DNA of 64,000 nt. Source: Gongronella butleri (Eukaryota; Mucoromycota; Mucoromycetes; Mucorales; Cunninghamellaceae). The notes below the pieces were generated by a model, which saw nothing but the letters and a program-made list of their open reading frames with translations, did no database searches and was not told the origin of the DNA. Position numbers and translations under genes: made by a program. Positions 1 through 10,710 of this stretch are shown piece by piece (within the stretch, counting starts at the first letter, position 1; each line of letters opens with the position of its first letter). The stretch is from assembly GCA_025201375.1 (NCBI GenBank), contig JAIWZP010000001.1:434001-498000 (forward strand). The letters are read 5' to 3'.

Positions 1-2450
1 ACGTCAAAGGCGGACGAATCAAACGAAAAGGACATGTCTTGGGTTGAATGATGGTGCTGGGACGACTGGGAAGGTGGCAATGGTGGACGTGCGGTGTGCG
101 TCACCGATGGTTGTTGTTGTTGCTGATGAGGATGATGGGCGACGCGCATGTGTTGCTGTTGCTGTTGTTGTTGTTGTTGTTGCTGCTGCTGATGCTGCTG
201 CTGATGCTGCTGATGCTGTGCGTCGTCCTGGGGCGTGGGCGACAAGGTGTACATGTTCATGGGCTGCACAGACATGTTGAAATTGGACGACGATACGTAT
301 TGCTGCTGCGCCGCATGTTGATGGTGCGGATGCGAATTGGCCGAAGACGACGATGGAGGAGGCGGTGGCGGTGGTAAAAGTTGATGAGGATGTGGAGGAT
401 GATGAGGATGCTGCTGCTGCTTTAGATAAAAAAGCGAATTGGGCGCGTCGTGCCGTTGATTTCCCGGATTTGATGGATTTCCTTGATTTGACGGCATGCC
501 TTGGTTTGGTGGCGGCGGCTGCGAATTGGACGATGATGACGCCGTGGAGGACATGGAGGAGGGTCTGTGCATGGATGGCGTTGGTGCCGTGGCAGTGGAG
601 GAGGACGTAGACGATGTGGACGATGCCATGGCGGCAGCAGCGGCAGCGGCAGCAGCAGCCGCGGCCGCGGCGGTCGCGTTTGCGTGCGATGCGTGTAAAT
701 TGGCGGCGGGCATGGTTGGCGAATGTGTATAAAAGGAATTGAGCGTCTGGTAAGGCGGATTCTGTTGTTGCGGGCTCGGTGTAATCTCCATGGCGGCAGC
801 AGCATAAGCATCCGATGCATGGAATGGCATCGGGTATGATCGGCGATGCTGCAAAGGATCTGTGGCCGGAGTGGGGGTGCTTGCCGCAGACATGCTACCA
901 CTTCGCGACGACGATGTGGGGTGAGATCGAATAAACATGGTAAATGGCGGAATTGAAACGGAATGCGTTCCCTTTGGGACGCGCACGCCGCCCAAGGGTT
1001 GCTGAGACGATGACGCGGATGATGGAGGTGGTGAATTCGACGAATTGTTGGTTGTCGTGGATGAAGAGGACGGCGACATGTCCATAAGTGCCGATTTGCG
1101 CTTTTTGATCGACGGTGTGCCCTGTTGTGATGATGACGACGACGACGACGCTGCGCCAGGCACGCCCGTGGACGTCAGTTGCGGACTGTGCATCTGGTCC
1201 AGCGACATGTCATCGTCTGTGGGCGATTTGATCAAGGCAGTGGCTGCCGACGCGAGTGACGAGGAATCGAGGCTGATTTTATCGAGCGGCAAATCAAGTA
1301 GAGCAGGCAGCGCGTCGGGCGCCATGTGCGCCATTTGGCAATACGACTCGACAAGACGCGACAATTCCGTTTCAACCGTCAGAAACCACTCGTCATGCGC
1401 GGCCACCATGGCACACAGCTTGCCAGAGAGGGCCACGAGCCGCTGGACGCGGTACAGCACATCGCGCTGGCGCATCCGCTTGCGCTCCTCGGTCAGACGG
1501 TTGTAGAATCGACGCTCGTTCCATGTAATGTCGGGAAATTGCTTCTTCACACAGTCGCGGATCTCGTGCGTCTGCATGCGTTGCCGTGCTAACAGAATGA
1601 TGAATTCGTTCACTTGCGCCGGCCACGTCTTGACCATCTCGCTCGGATCCATCATCTCGTGATTGTGCTCCGACGCCGACGGACTCGACGACTTGCGAAA
1701 CTCCCATTGGCTTTGGTTGTTCTCCGACAACACGACGCGCCAACGGCAATCGCACCGCTTGGACGGCCGCTTGCGCTGCGGCGTCGACTTTGGTTTGCGC
1801 TGCGAATCTGGCAATCCTTCGCGCGAGCAATACACGTAAATGTTCTACAAAAATCGAGGGAAAACGTAGAAAACAAAGAGAATTGAGCGACAAAAACTGA
1901 CGACATGTGGTTGAACGCGTCTCCATCCCACCCCCGAGGCGCGTCTCAATTGCCTGTTTGTGTGCCTGATTTGCCCTCCCTCCGCGTCTCGATTTGCCTT
2001 TTGCGCGTCAATGACCCGTTCCTCAAAAAAAACCCCTTACCCTGTTGGCACTGGCTTCTTGCTTGACCGTAAAGCCATATTCGGCGCACAATTGACGACA
2101 AAATTCCACGGCACTCTGGCTGTCCACGAAGCTTTGCGCAAGTAATCGATCGAAGAGCTGTGCCATCTATTGTAAATCAAGTAAAAAGAGCATTTTTGTC
2201 AATGTTTCGCATCCCATGGTTTTTTTTTTCCATCGCATTGACGCTTTTTTTTCTCATTCTCATTGTTTCCGTTGTCACTCCAATTTGTGCTTTTTCGCTT
2301 TTTCACGCCAAATTCACGATTTCTGGGCTTTTTTTTTTTCTTTCTTACGGCCTGACGCGAGCCTGAGAGCATGGACGCGTTGATCATCGATGTGGTGGCG
2401 GTGGCGGGCATGGCAGAGACCATATGTGAGTTGTCGTCTTGGCTTGACAT
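1..2450 (-). CDS. FAR1-domain transcription factor (partial, C-terminus beyond window)
   Basis: Three exons are visible on the minus strand: 2450-2349, 2166-2041 and 1844 to the window edge. Both introns have GT-AG ends and keep the frame. Joined, exon 2 and exon 3 give a FAR1-type (WRKY-GCM1 superfamily) zinc-binding domain: a helix with FCRQLCAEYGF, then IYVYCSREG, a paired-cysteine segment RCDCRW and an HNHE motif. These supply the expected Cys/Cys/His/His ligands. A basic region (RRFYNRLTEERKRMRQRD) follows. The remaining 500 or so residues are low complexity: Ser/Thr, poly-Ala, Pro-Asn and poly-Gln encoded by CAG/CAA runs near 145-210. The likely role is a nuclear DNA-binding regulator, and the targets are unknown. 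The start at 2450 is the furthest upstream ATG in exon 1; an in-frame ATG lies nine codons further in. No stop codon is reached, so the gene is incomplete here. Confidence 0.8.
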
Positions 2451-4640
2451 ATGAGAGGGGGAAGTGGAGAAAAAAAAAAGGTGTGGAGGAGGGGTAAAAG
2501 TGGTGAAAAAAGAGCACGTCCTTCTACTGGCAGGTTAACTCGGTACCACCGACAAAGAGTGAGGGAGAAGGAAGAGTGTTTAAAGAGACAGACAACAAGA
2601 CGTCATCCAGTAAAAAACAAAAAAAGTAGGTCGTGTAGGCGTTCGATCGAGCTTCAACAGGGAATGAGGATGCCCTTCCTTGGGAGACGTCAACGACAAT
2701 AAAAAAAGGGGAAAAGGGAAAGGGGAGACGGCGACAAAGAGCGGGGAAGGGGATAGAAAAGAATTCAACTGGGCCGCAATCAACGATTTATAGTCAGCGG
2801 CCGAGAGACAAAGCAAAAATATTGGGGTGCAGAAAAATGTAAAAAAAAAAAAAAAAAGAGAAAGTTTGAAAAAAAAAAAAAAAAAAAGAAAAAGGGAGAG
2901 AGAAAGAGAAAGAGAAAGAGAAAACAAAGAAAAAGACGATAAAAAAAGAAAAAAAAGGTGGCACTAAGATTAAGTCACTCATCTAGAGCAGCCTCTTTTT
3001 GGACAGGAAAAAGGGAAAAAGTGGAGGGTATAAACAAAAAAAGACGTGTTGTTCCTTCAGAATCACCTGCAAGGGCTAAGCGAGCAAGGTGGATATTGTT
3101 TGAAAATCCCGTGAGTAAAAAAAAAAAAAAGGGGGGGACAAAGGACGCGATGAATCCGATACAAATAAAAAGGAGTAAAAAAGGAGTAAGGATGAAGCGA
3201 TTGCAATGGGATGGAGGGGTGTGTGAGAGAAGCAAGAGCAAAGCGTGAGAGCAAAATGGCCATTTGAACGTGTAGGATGATCGTCTTGAGATGGTCTTTT
3301 TCCAAAGTCCTTGAAACTTCGCCAATGCAAAGAGACAATGGCGACGCTCTTGTGCAACCACAACGTCCCCCAGCTCCCCCCATTTCACGCGCTGCATTCC
3401 ACCGCGAAGTTTATAAAGAAAAAAAAGGGGCACAATTGTCTTTGTCTTTTTGCAATTGCGTTTTCACCCATGACCCTTTCATCCAGAAGATGGGATAGGC
3501 TATGTCTTAGATAAAGTAGAACTATGCTGGGTCGCTCTCCCTGTTTTTTTTTTTTTTTTTTCCCTTGGCGACGCGTGCCAAAACAACGGATAAAATTAAA
3601 AAAGAAAAAGCGCGATCATCACCTAGGACGATGAATCCTCCTTGGATGATCTTGCTTCCCCCATTTGCTTGTACCTCGAATGGACGGTCCATGCCTCCTG
3701 AACTCAAACAAACAAACTTTAAAAGAGCGCGAAATACGAATGCTAGCAAAAAAAAAAAAAAAAAAAAAACACACACACACGCATCATCCACCTAGACTGC
3801 AGATGTCCATGGATGTGCACGAGCGCGCGCGCGCGGTCGCGTTGGCACACCCTTGTTATGGCGCGCGCTTCCCCTTACCCATGCGTGGCGATTGCGCCCC
3901 AAACAAAAAAACACGCTTGGGGGAGAAACCTGAGTCAATGCACTCACTCCTTGAAGCCCCCCTCCGTCTTCATCCTCATCATCCCCCCTATTTTTTTTTT
4001 TGACAACTGTAAGACAGGCCGTGTGATCAGTGTATGGAATGCTCTTGTCAAAGGGCCATCAGTGGGAAAAAATGACACATTCTTTTGCCCTTGTTGTCAT
4101 TTTGCCTCTTTTATTTTTGTCTTTTTGTTTTGCCATCTCGTGGAAACCATATGCTGGCCCCACGCAATTTTATTCCATCACCCTCTTTCTGGCTCGCTCG
4201 GAGCTTCATCTTTTGCATGAAAGATTGAACCTTGTTCTGCCCCTTGGCACCGTCGCACAAAAAGGCGGGCATACCTCCCATTTTCGCGCATCCTTGGTTC
4301 CCTCTCCCTCCCCCAATTTGCGCGCGCTTCCTCCTGGCTTTTGTTTTCTGGGGGGGGCTCATGTCTGTGAATGAGATGCATATCAATTGCGCCGTTGCCT
4401 TGGGCTGTCTCCTTGTTATCCTTGTCGCGCATGGATCCTGACGCCTGTCAATGCGATGCCCCTTTTTTTTTATACGCCTTTGACGGCTTCTTTGGCGGCC
4501 ATGGGTGGGCGGAGATGGAAACCAATGCAGTTGAGGTCCCGCCGTTCGGCGACCTTTTTTGTAGAGATTTGCAAAATGTTCTGCCCATTTCCCTTTTTGA
4601 TCGATATCGATATTTGTTTTTAGTCCTGATCAAGCTTTTT
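2451..4640. other. intergenic region between divergent genes
   Basis: No convincing gene is present. It holds 5' flanks of the FAR1-domain gene (leftwards) and the NFKBIL1-like gene (rightwards). The region is rich in homopurine/homopyrimidine runs, especially 2830-2960 (A and GA tracts), a T-tract at 3543-3560, and an A-tract followed by (AC)n at 3750-3780. A short GC alternation lies near 3826-3832. Open frames here are low-complexity translations of these tracts. Confidence 0.6.
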
Positions 4641-5471
4641 ATGCCCAAGCTCAAATTCAAGCGGGCACGGAGCCCGTCCGTCGAGCGCAGGGACAGGAAA
4701 AAAAAGAAAAAGAGCAAGAAAAAGAGCAAAAAGAGCCGCCATAGCCACGACGACGAAGAAGACAAGCCTTACTATCGTGCGCCCTTCATCTACGACGACG
4801 ACGATCCACAAGTGTCTGCTGCAGACGACGCGTCCGAGCGCGCTTGGCGCGACAAATTGTTCGATGCCATGACAGAAGACCAGCCCGACCCATTTTACAC
4901 GTTTTACGACGAACGCGAGGAACAGACCATGGACGAAGACCAATATGCGGCGCACATCCGCGATGCCATGTTCCGCAAGCGCTATGCAAAGGAAATTGAG
5001 GCCGAAAAGGCGCGCGAAAGGGCACGCAACAAGCGCGAAAAGGAGAGAGACGACGCAAAACGCAGACTTGAAGAAGAAATCGAGCGCGAACGCGTGCGCC
5101 ACGAGGCAATGCGCAAGGAACAAGACCAAAAGAAGCTAGAGGAGCGTGTGGCCGCAACACGCACGCAGTATGATCAGCAATGGGACGAATTGCAGCGGAA
5201 AATCGCACAAAAGAGCAAAATTCACAAAAGCGATGTGCCATGGCCCTCGCTCGACCCGCGACGCGTCTCCAAGCACAATGTCACCCGCTTCTTGGCCGCC
5301 GTGTCCACCAAGGAGCTGCGCCAGGTCCAATTGCGCTATCATCCCGACAAATTTTTGCCACGGCTCAAATCTGCCTTTGAAGGCAAACCAAACGACTGGG
5401 AATGGATCCGCGAAAAGGACCACGAGGTCGCATCGTGGCTCAATGACCTCTGGACAGCACGATCTTCGTGA
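4641..5471 (+). CDS. NFKBIL1-like protein with C-terminal J-like motif
   Basis: Single-exon gene, 276 residues. The start at 4641 was chosen because the protein then begins MPKLKFKRARSPS, and upstream in-frame sequence is not protein-like. Residues 15-35 are Lys/Arg-rich (nuclear-localisation type). An acidic stretch follows, then a long charged coiled coil (about 105-185, repeated KARERARNKRE-type heptads). The C-terminus has the signature VPWPSLDP followed by LRYHPDKF, which matches the C-terminal region of NF-kappa-B inhibitor-like protein 1. HPD is shared with J domains, but the full J domain is not present. The ankyrin repeats of animal NFKBIL1 are absent. Animal family members are nuclear and linked to RNA processing; that role here is inference. 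It converges with CIA1 on the other strand. Confidence 0.8.
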   Translation: MPKLKFKRARSPSVERRDRKKKKKSKKKSKKSRHSHDDEEDKPYYRAPFIYDDDDPQVSAADDASERAWRDKLFDAMTEDQPDPFYTFYDEREEQTMDEDQYAAHIRDAMFRKRYAKEIEAEKARERARNKREKERDDAKRRLEEEIERERVRHEAMRKEQDQKKLEERVAATRTQYDQQWDELQRKIAQKSKIHKSDVPWPSLDPRRVSKHNVTRFLAAVSTKELRQVQLRYHPDKFLPRLKSAFEGKPNDWEWIREKDHEVASWLNDLWTARSS

Positions 5472-5575
5472 ACAACGGTCATCCCAGCCATGGGCACCTT
5501 GTTGCAAATGAGGCCAACACCGCGATTTTCATTCATTTCATCATTTTATACCCACCTTTTTTTCCCCATCCATGT

Positions 5576-5581
5576 AATAAA
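5576..5581 (+). terminator. polyadenylation signal AATAAA
   Basis: Canonical AATAAA about 105 bases after the stop of the NFKBIL1-like gene and before the convergent CIA1 gene. It is the best candidate poly(A) signal for the plus-strand transcript. Confidence 0.5.
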
Positions 5582-5793
5582 AAATAGCCAGGAACTCTTC
5601 ATTTTATGATATTGGCGTCGGAAATATGATTACAAGAAGGGAGGTGCGTACAAAGAAAAAAAAAAGGGCAGTGCAAGAAAACATAAGCAGGGAGGAGAGA
5701 AGCACAAGGAATCTAAATCGTGTAAAAATGAAAAAAAGAAAGAAAGAGAAAATATACAAAACAAGAAAAACGAGGGGAGGGAGCGACCGCAAC

Positions 5794-7067
5794 TTAATCC
5801 ATGATGAGGCGCCAAATGCGCACCATGCCATCATCGCCCACTGACGCGAGATGATCCGCGTGTTTTTCGTTGGGGAACCACGACACAGCATTGATATCGT
5901 GCACGCCATGCGCATCCTCGACGGATGCAACGACAGACCACGTGGGCGCATCGGCATCCAGATTTTCGGGGTCTTTTGCGAGGATGCGGATGGAATTGTC
6001 GCCACTGGAGCTGGCAATGTGGTCATTGACATTGGACCACGACACGGAATAGATACAACGGTCATGCACGCCCGAAACGCGACAAATTGTCTTCCAAACA
6101 GGCTGATCGTACGGTGTTGCCACGCCTTGTTCATTGTTTGGCGCGTACATCTTCCAAATTCGAATCGTCTTGTCGTCCGAGCCAGACACTATCAAGGGGA
6201 AAGCGTTTGAAAAGAGAGCGAGAGAGAGTCAGAAAGAAAAGGAGGGGAAGAAAAAAAAAAAAAGGAAAAAAAGCGCGTTTTACCGATTTGATCGCCTGTG
6301 CCATTGAAATCGATGGACCACACGGTGGAGCCATGGCCCTGCAAGGTGTCTGCGCAATACCAATCGTCCTCATCCTCCTTCCAGATCTTGATGGTATCGT
6401 CGTAGCTGGCGGAAGCGAGAATTTCTTGCGTCGGATGCCAAACAACCATTTTCACGTCCTGCGAATGCTCCTGGAGGACGCTCAGGCACTCGAAATCATT
6501 GTCGGTCTCGACCTCCCAGATCCAGACGCTCTTGTCGCGGCTGCACGTGGCCAGCAGCGCACCGGTCGACGACCAGGCCACCGATTTGATCTCGTTTTCG
6601 TGTCCCTCGAGCGTGGCCACGCATTCCCAGCTCTTGTCGCGCGGATCATGCTCCCAAATGCCCGTCGTCGCGTCAAAGCTGGCCGTCGCAAGCTCGTTGC
6701 CTTGAGGCGACCATGCCACACTGCGCACTGTGCGCTTGTGCGTGCCCTCTAGCGTGTCGATGCACTGCCACGATGATAAATCCGTCGGCGACACAGGCGC
6801 CCAAAGACGCACCGTCTTGTCACCGGAACACGTCGCAAGCAGCGTCTTGCTCGGGTGCCACGATGCCTGCCACACTCGATCTTGGTGGCCTAAACTCCAC
6901 GAAACAAACAAAATGGTGCCATTTTAGACTCATTCAAGCCTGTTTTCCTTTTTTTTTTTTTTTCCTTGGCCCCATCCCATGCCACATGCCTTTCTATGTG
7001 GATAAAAAGTCCTTTGAAACCCTGTGAACTTACCTTCCAATGTTGCGACAAGCTCCAAGCGAGGCAT
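5794..7067 (-). CDS. CIA1: Cytosolic iron-sulfur assembly protein CIA1/CIAO1 (WD40)
   Basis: Three exons (7067-7034, 6889-6284, 6188-5794) with GT-AG introns give 344 residues, the normal size for CIA1. The first exon encodes only [11 protein letters not shown] plus one base. The protein is a seven-bladed WD40 propeller with repeats ending in VRLW, TGIW, VWIW, IKIW, IRIW and VRIW. The blade order, including a [16 protein letters not shown] segment and a C-terminal VRIWRL, is typical of CIAO1/Cia1. It is the targeting platform of the cytosolic Fe-S assembly complex (with CIA2 and MMS19), which delivers clusters to nuclear and cytosolic enzymes. It converges with the NFKBIL1-like gene, with 322 bases between stops. 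Confidence 0.93.
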
Positions 7068-7620
7068 ATTTTACAAAAGAAAAAGGTAAAAAACGAAAAG
7101 AAAAGAAGAGAGACAGCGAAAAAGCAAAAGAATAACCGCTCTCTTGGGGACATCTGACTCACCGTTCTCCGCCGCGCATCACATACTCCGCCACTTTTGA
7201 CAGGTCTGCCATCCATTGTGCCTGATTGCCATTGTAATCGCCCAAAATCATGCAAATCGCGCATTAGTCACTCTGTTGCACACTGTTCCTCCTTCAATTC
7301 ATTCACATCAGCGTACAGAGGCTGCCATTATCACATAAAAAGAACCTTGAAGAGACGCCTCACTGGACGAATTGGCAGGAAAATCTTCATTTTTATCTCG
7401 CGTCATTAAGCGACGGGACTCGTTGCTCCTTTTTGCTGCCATTTTTTACGAAAAAGGAGTGTGTGCAATGCTATTGCATGCACATACTATAACCACCCCA
7501 AAAAAACAGCCAACATCGTGTCCAATTGTCATTTATTTTGTGTTTTTGGACAGTTTTCCTGTGGAATCGCGCTGGAGTAATGCCAACACGTCCTGATCAT
7601 TATTTATAAATTGCTCATTT
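7068..7620. other. 5' flank of CIA1; no gene seen
   Basis: AT-rich sequence upstream of CIA1 and downstream of the first cysteine-rich gene. No open frame here resembles a protein, and no RNA gene was recognised. Confidence 0.5.
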
Positions 7621-7915
7621 CTACCATTTGCAGGAAACAGTGCAAGAGGACGCTTGATTCCCGGTTCCAGAACATCCTGTTTGACACTTTTCCTGCTCTT
7701 CTTTGCATTCTGCTTCTGACCATCCGCTAGAAGTGCATTCGCCGTACTGGTCTGCGCATGTTTTAGTACATGTTACTCTATCGGGAAAACATCGCGCCTC
7801 ACAATTAGACAGTGGCACCGAAAACAGGGACATCATTGCTTGGTGGATTTTGACCGGTGACAAGAACAAAAGGAAATAGAGCACCAGCGGCAAAGCAAAC
7901 CAAAAGCTGTTTCAT
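7621..7915 (-). CDS. Small secreted cysteine-rich protein, copy 1 (frame interrupted)
   Basis: From the ATG at 7915 the frame encodes a strong signal peptide (MKQLLVCFAAGALFPFVLVTG), then about 15 residues, and stops at TAA 7805-7807. Shifting +1 at that stop opens a frame that runs to TAG at 7621. That frame encodes a cysteine-rich domain with ten Cys, including four C-x3-C pairs (CEARC, CTKTC, CQTGC, CTVSC), an arrangement reminiscent of alpha-hairpinins. No intron with usual ends joins the frames. A TATA box lies about 45 bases upstream of the ATG. A related copy with the same kind of break lies 0.9 kb upstream. The gene is a decayed pair member, a sequence error, or a case of +1 recoding. 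The mature function is unknown. Confidence 0.5.
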
Positions 7916-7958
7916 GATGGATTGCAGCAGAGCCTCCAATAGAGCGAAAGTCGCCTTG

Positions 7959-7966
7959 CTTTTATA
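7959..7966 (-). promoter_or_regulatory. TATA box of cysteine-rich gene copy 1
   Basis: TATAAAAG on the minus strand, 44 bases before the ATG. The paralogue has TATAAAAC at a matching distance, which supports a shared core promoter. Confidence 0.5.
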
Positions 7967-8005
7967 GCCGTTCCCCCTTGGGTTATGGCGAGTTGTTGCA
8001 TAAAC

Positions 8006-8089
8006 CAATTCAACACGCCATTCAACACGCCATCCAATACGCCATTCAACACGCCATTCAACACACCATTCAACACGCCATTCAACACG
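8006..8089. repeat. 12-bp minisatellite, seven units
   Basis: Seven head-to-tail copies of a 12-base unit close to CCATTCAACACG, with only a few substitutions. It lies just upstream of the copy 1 promoter and between the two cysteine-rich genes. There are no spacers, so it is not CRISPR-like. Confidence 0.9.
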
Positions 8090-8510
8090 CCATTTCTCCT
8101 CTCTTTTTCTCCTTTTACGAGATGCACGTGGAATATCAGCGTGCAATTGCGACTCGCAAGCTCCACGTACGATCGTCTAACAGGAGTCAAGCTTGCATGC
8201 ATCAAGAATTGAGGAGCCAATACTGCAAAACCCCGTCATCCGGCCGCCCCTTGCTTCGTTGATTGTCGCGCTTGCGAGTTTCCTATCATACTTGTCGCGC
8301 GCAAAATGTATCATCGCCAATTGGCTCTTTGCTCTCCTAAATCACCCCGCATAGTGGATAAAATCCTTGAAAAAAAAATACCTTGGCGACGTTTGTGCAA
8401 CTTTTTGCGTTGGAGGGCCGCTTTCATGAAAGTGTGCGCATAAAAGCAATCTTTCTTTTGCTAATAAAATGGGTGGTTTCTGGAGAAAGCAAGTGGCAAT
8501 GCTTCAAATT

Positions 8511-8841
8511 TTATTGTGATTTAATTGGCGCACCCTTATGATACGGTGATGGTTTATGGTAGCCAGTATGAGGACGCACTTTGCAGATAACAGTGCATTC
8601 TGCTGGACCTCTCAGTGAAGAGCAGCCTTGCATACATTTTTCTTTTTGTGCAAAGCAATCTTCTGGAGGATGGCATGTTTGGCTTTTTCGAAGCATTTGT
8701 TCACACAGCTATATTCTTGTCAGGATAGTGCGCTTGACACTGTGGACTGAGAGGAAAGTCTGCCCCAGCCGAGATTTCAGCGGTGACAAAAACAAAGGGG
8801 ACCACAGCGGCAAAAGCAAAGTAAACCAAGATATTCTTCAT
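8511..8841 (-). CDS. Small secreted cysteine-rich protein, copy 2 (frame interrupted)
   Basis: Paralogue of the 7621-7915 gene in the same orientation. The ATG at 8841 starts a signal peptide (MKNILVYFAFAAVVPFVFVT) and about 26 more residues before TGA at 8701-8703. The cysteine-rich part continues in the +1 frame to TAA at 8511, with C-x3-C pairs CMQGC and CTVIC matching copy 1 and a longer basic/His/Pro tail. Homology to copy 1 runs through the break: the last residues before it (CQAHYPDK) align with CEARCFPDR, which in copy 1 lies after its own break. The two breaks are therefore at different sites but in the same direction. A TATA box is 42 bases upstream. Function unknown; decay, error or recoding are all possible. 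Confidence 0.5.
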
Positions 8842-8882
8842 GATTGATAAAGTAGGGCCGTTCAACGAGCAGGAGGGCGTTC

Positions 8883-8890
8883 GTTTTATA
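8883..8890 (-). promoter_or_regulatory. TATA box of cysteine-rich gene copy 2
   Basis: TATAAAAC on the minus strand, 42 bases before the ATG, positioned as in copy 1. Confidence 0.5.
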
Positions 8891-9479
8891 GACGCCACTT
8901 CAGCCACCCCGGCCCCTTGCACATCATTCTTCTTTTGTTCTCCTAAATATTTTTTAAAGGAAATTATCCAAGGTTTGTGGCGCTTTACAGTACGCCACTC
9001 ACTCTGTCTGAAAATAAAAAAAGCCTACGCTGCATGCGTCGGATCGCGAGAAACGCAGAGGAACGTGGGGACTTCCTGAGTTTTCACAAAAAAAAAAAAA
9101 AAGTGAACAGACGATCTGGGCATCTTGCTGATTTACGGCGCTGCACTTTCTAAGATGCATGATGCTCCTTCAATTGACGAGTTCCCCGAGATTGTCGACG
9201 TCCAATCCTGGAAGAATCAAGGCATTACCCGTTAAAATTTGACAAGGTCGGATCAGGGTAACGCCAGTAGATTGTGAACTGGTGCCTTTTTGCGTGTTTA
9301 TCCGTTTTCTACTATTGATTGACCCGTTGCACAGAAGATCGACAGACATTTTCTGTTATCATAGTCGCATGCATTGCATGAAAAATAATGAACGAATCGA
9401 GCGATACACGAAAAAATTAACGACAAACCTGTTTTTGTTGTATTTTGGTTGCTTTTCGATCAATGTCCTGTCACCATGG
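8891..9479. other. non-coding stretch with a short peptide-like remnant
   Basis: Mostly AT-rich. On the plus strand about 9115-9234, a 36-codon open stretch ends in YGAALSKMHDAPSID and a further EFPEIVDVQSWKNQGI. It looks like ordinary protein, but it has no upstream start within the frame and stops at both ends. It may be a gene fragment; I do not recognise it. Confidence 0.25.
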
Positions 9480-10345
9480 CCATCGGATCTCTTGAACCAC
9501 TAATCCCATGCTTTCTCGTTCGAATGAGCTTTCCTCGAGACATTGCGACCACTCGTTGGCGAGCAATCACGAATTTCAAAAAGGACGAATTATTGAAGGG
9601 TGTCAGTCATGGGATTGCAAAATTTGAATTTTAGGTCTCATAATCGCCACGTCATTTAACCACATGATAAACACACATCATTAACCGACAAGCATCAAAT
9701 AAAAACCAGGAATCCATTGGTTGAGTTCCGCGTAAAATGCGTTTGAGGTCCAATTTTCACCTCAAGGACATCTCGACAAAAAGTGTCTGTATCATCGAGA
9801 AACACAGATCACCTGAAGAAGCATCGCTCGCTGTGTATGTGGCCATCAATGATCAGGGAAAAAAAGAATTCTTTGGCATTATTGACACGGTTTAAAAATC
9901 TCATATATTTTTCAACGCGCGAAAACCGCGTCAAATGTCGCGTTACACGCGCTGTTTGCAATGAAAACCATGCACCTGGAGCTTCTCTCGCCAATGGACG
10001 CGTCGGCGCAGCATCATGGAAGCACTCTTCCTGTGCAATTCGTCCTTAAAAAAGAAATCTAAAATCACGCATTGCTCGTCAACCGGCATTTGTAGCGCAC
10101 GCTTTTAATGTCACTTTCATGGTTTTACCGTACAACTCACCTTGTTGTGTAAGTTTGAAGTTATTCTGAGAACCTTCTTTTTCGATTTTGGTTTGGAGGC
10201 TTCTCATGGCTCATTTTTGATTTGCCTGTGGTGTGCTTCCTTTTGCTTTTGGAAACAAGAAACCAAGATCCATTCGGGGTTTCTTGCATGTTATGTTCTG
10301 TTGGGATGTGTTTCAAGGCCGCGCAGCTCCAAGCTAGCGAGCTGA
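9480..10345 (-). repeat. dispersed repeat family 1, copy A
   Basis: Diverged copy of a family also found near 16600-17585 (+), 32800-33650 (-) and 51180-52205 (+). Shared landmarks include a segment around CACCTGGAGCTTCTC / GACGCGTC, the stretch with GAGAAACACAGAT, and the 10142-10340 part that matches the reverse complement of 16610-16800. Boundaries are approximate. No long open frame is conserved between copies. Confidence 0.7.
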
Positions 10346-10710
10346 CCCTTGGATCGGCCGCTAAAAGAAAAAATATAATTAAATTCTAATCAAATTATTC
10401 AAATGATCTCAAAGTTGAACAATAGACGATGGACAAAAAGAACACAACGATGTCAAGCCTACTTTTGGATATTTGATTGCACCGTCTCGTGAAATGCGTG
10501 TAAAATAAGATTAAATTGAATATTACGAGGTAACTCGTCGAAATAGCAATAGAACGCGTCCTCAAGAGCAAATGCTCACTGGCGCCTTGTCCTGCTCGTG
10601 CATTCAATATCTTCCGCGCACTGCTTGTTTGTGTCCATGCCAAGCACCACGCAGACTATCAGGATTTTATAAGCAAAAAAAGTCGGTTCTCGTAATTTAT
10701 TTTTAAAAGT
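10346..10710. other. 3' flank of 5-oxoprolinase; no gene seen
   Basis: AT-rich sequence between repeat copy A and the end of the 5-oxoprolinase gene. Nothing protein-like or RNA-like was recognised. Confidence 0.5.

Noticed and set aside
2580..3000. Phe/Leu-rich minus-strand frames suggesting membrane proteins
   Set aside because: They are translations of T-rich homopolymer runs with no conserved features.
7797..7915. An intron joining the two frames of cysteine-rich copy 1
   Set aside because: The only frame-correcting choices use GTC donors and would be 16-67 bases long, or delete a conserved Cys. Other introns here start GTA or GTG and end after T-rich tracts.
8006..8089. CRISPR-like array
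   Set aside because: Contiguous 12-base units with no spacers, in a eukaryotic genome.
10142..10345. Protein-like frame shared by repeat copies A and B (minus strand 16615-16809)
   Set aside because: The frames look alike only because the DNA is repeated. They are not conserved in copies C and D and have no start or domain logic.
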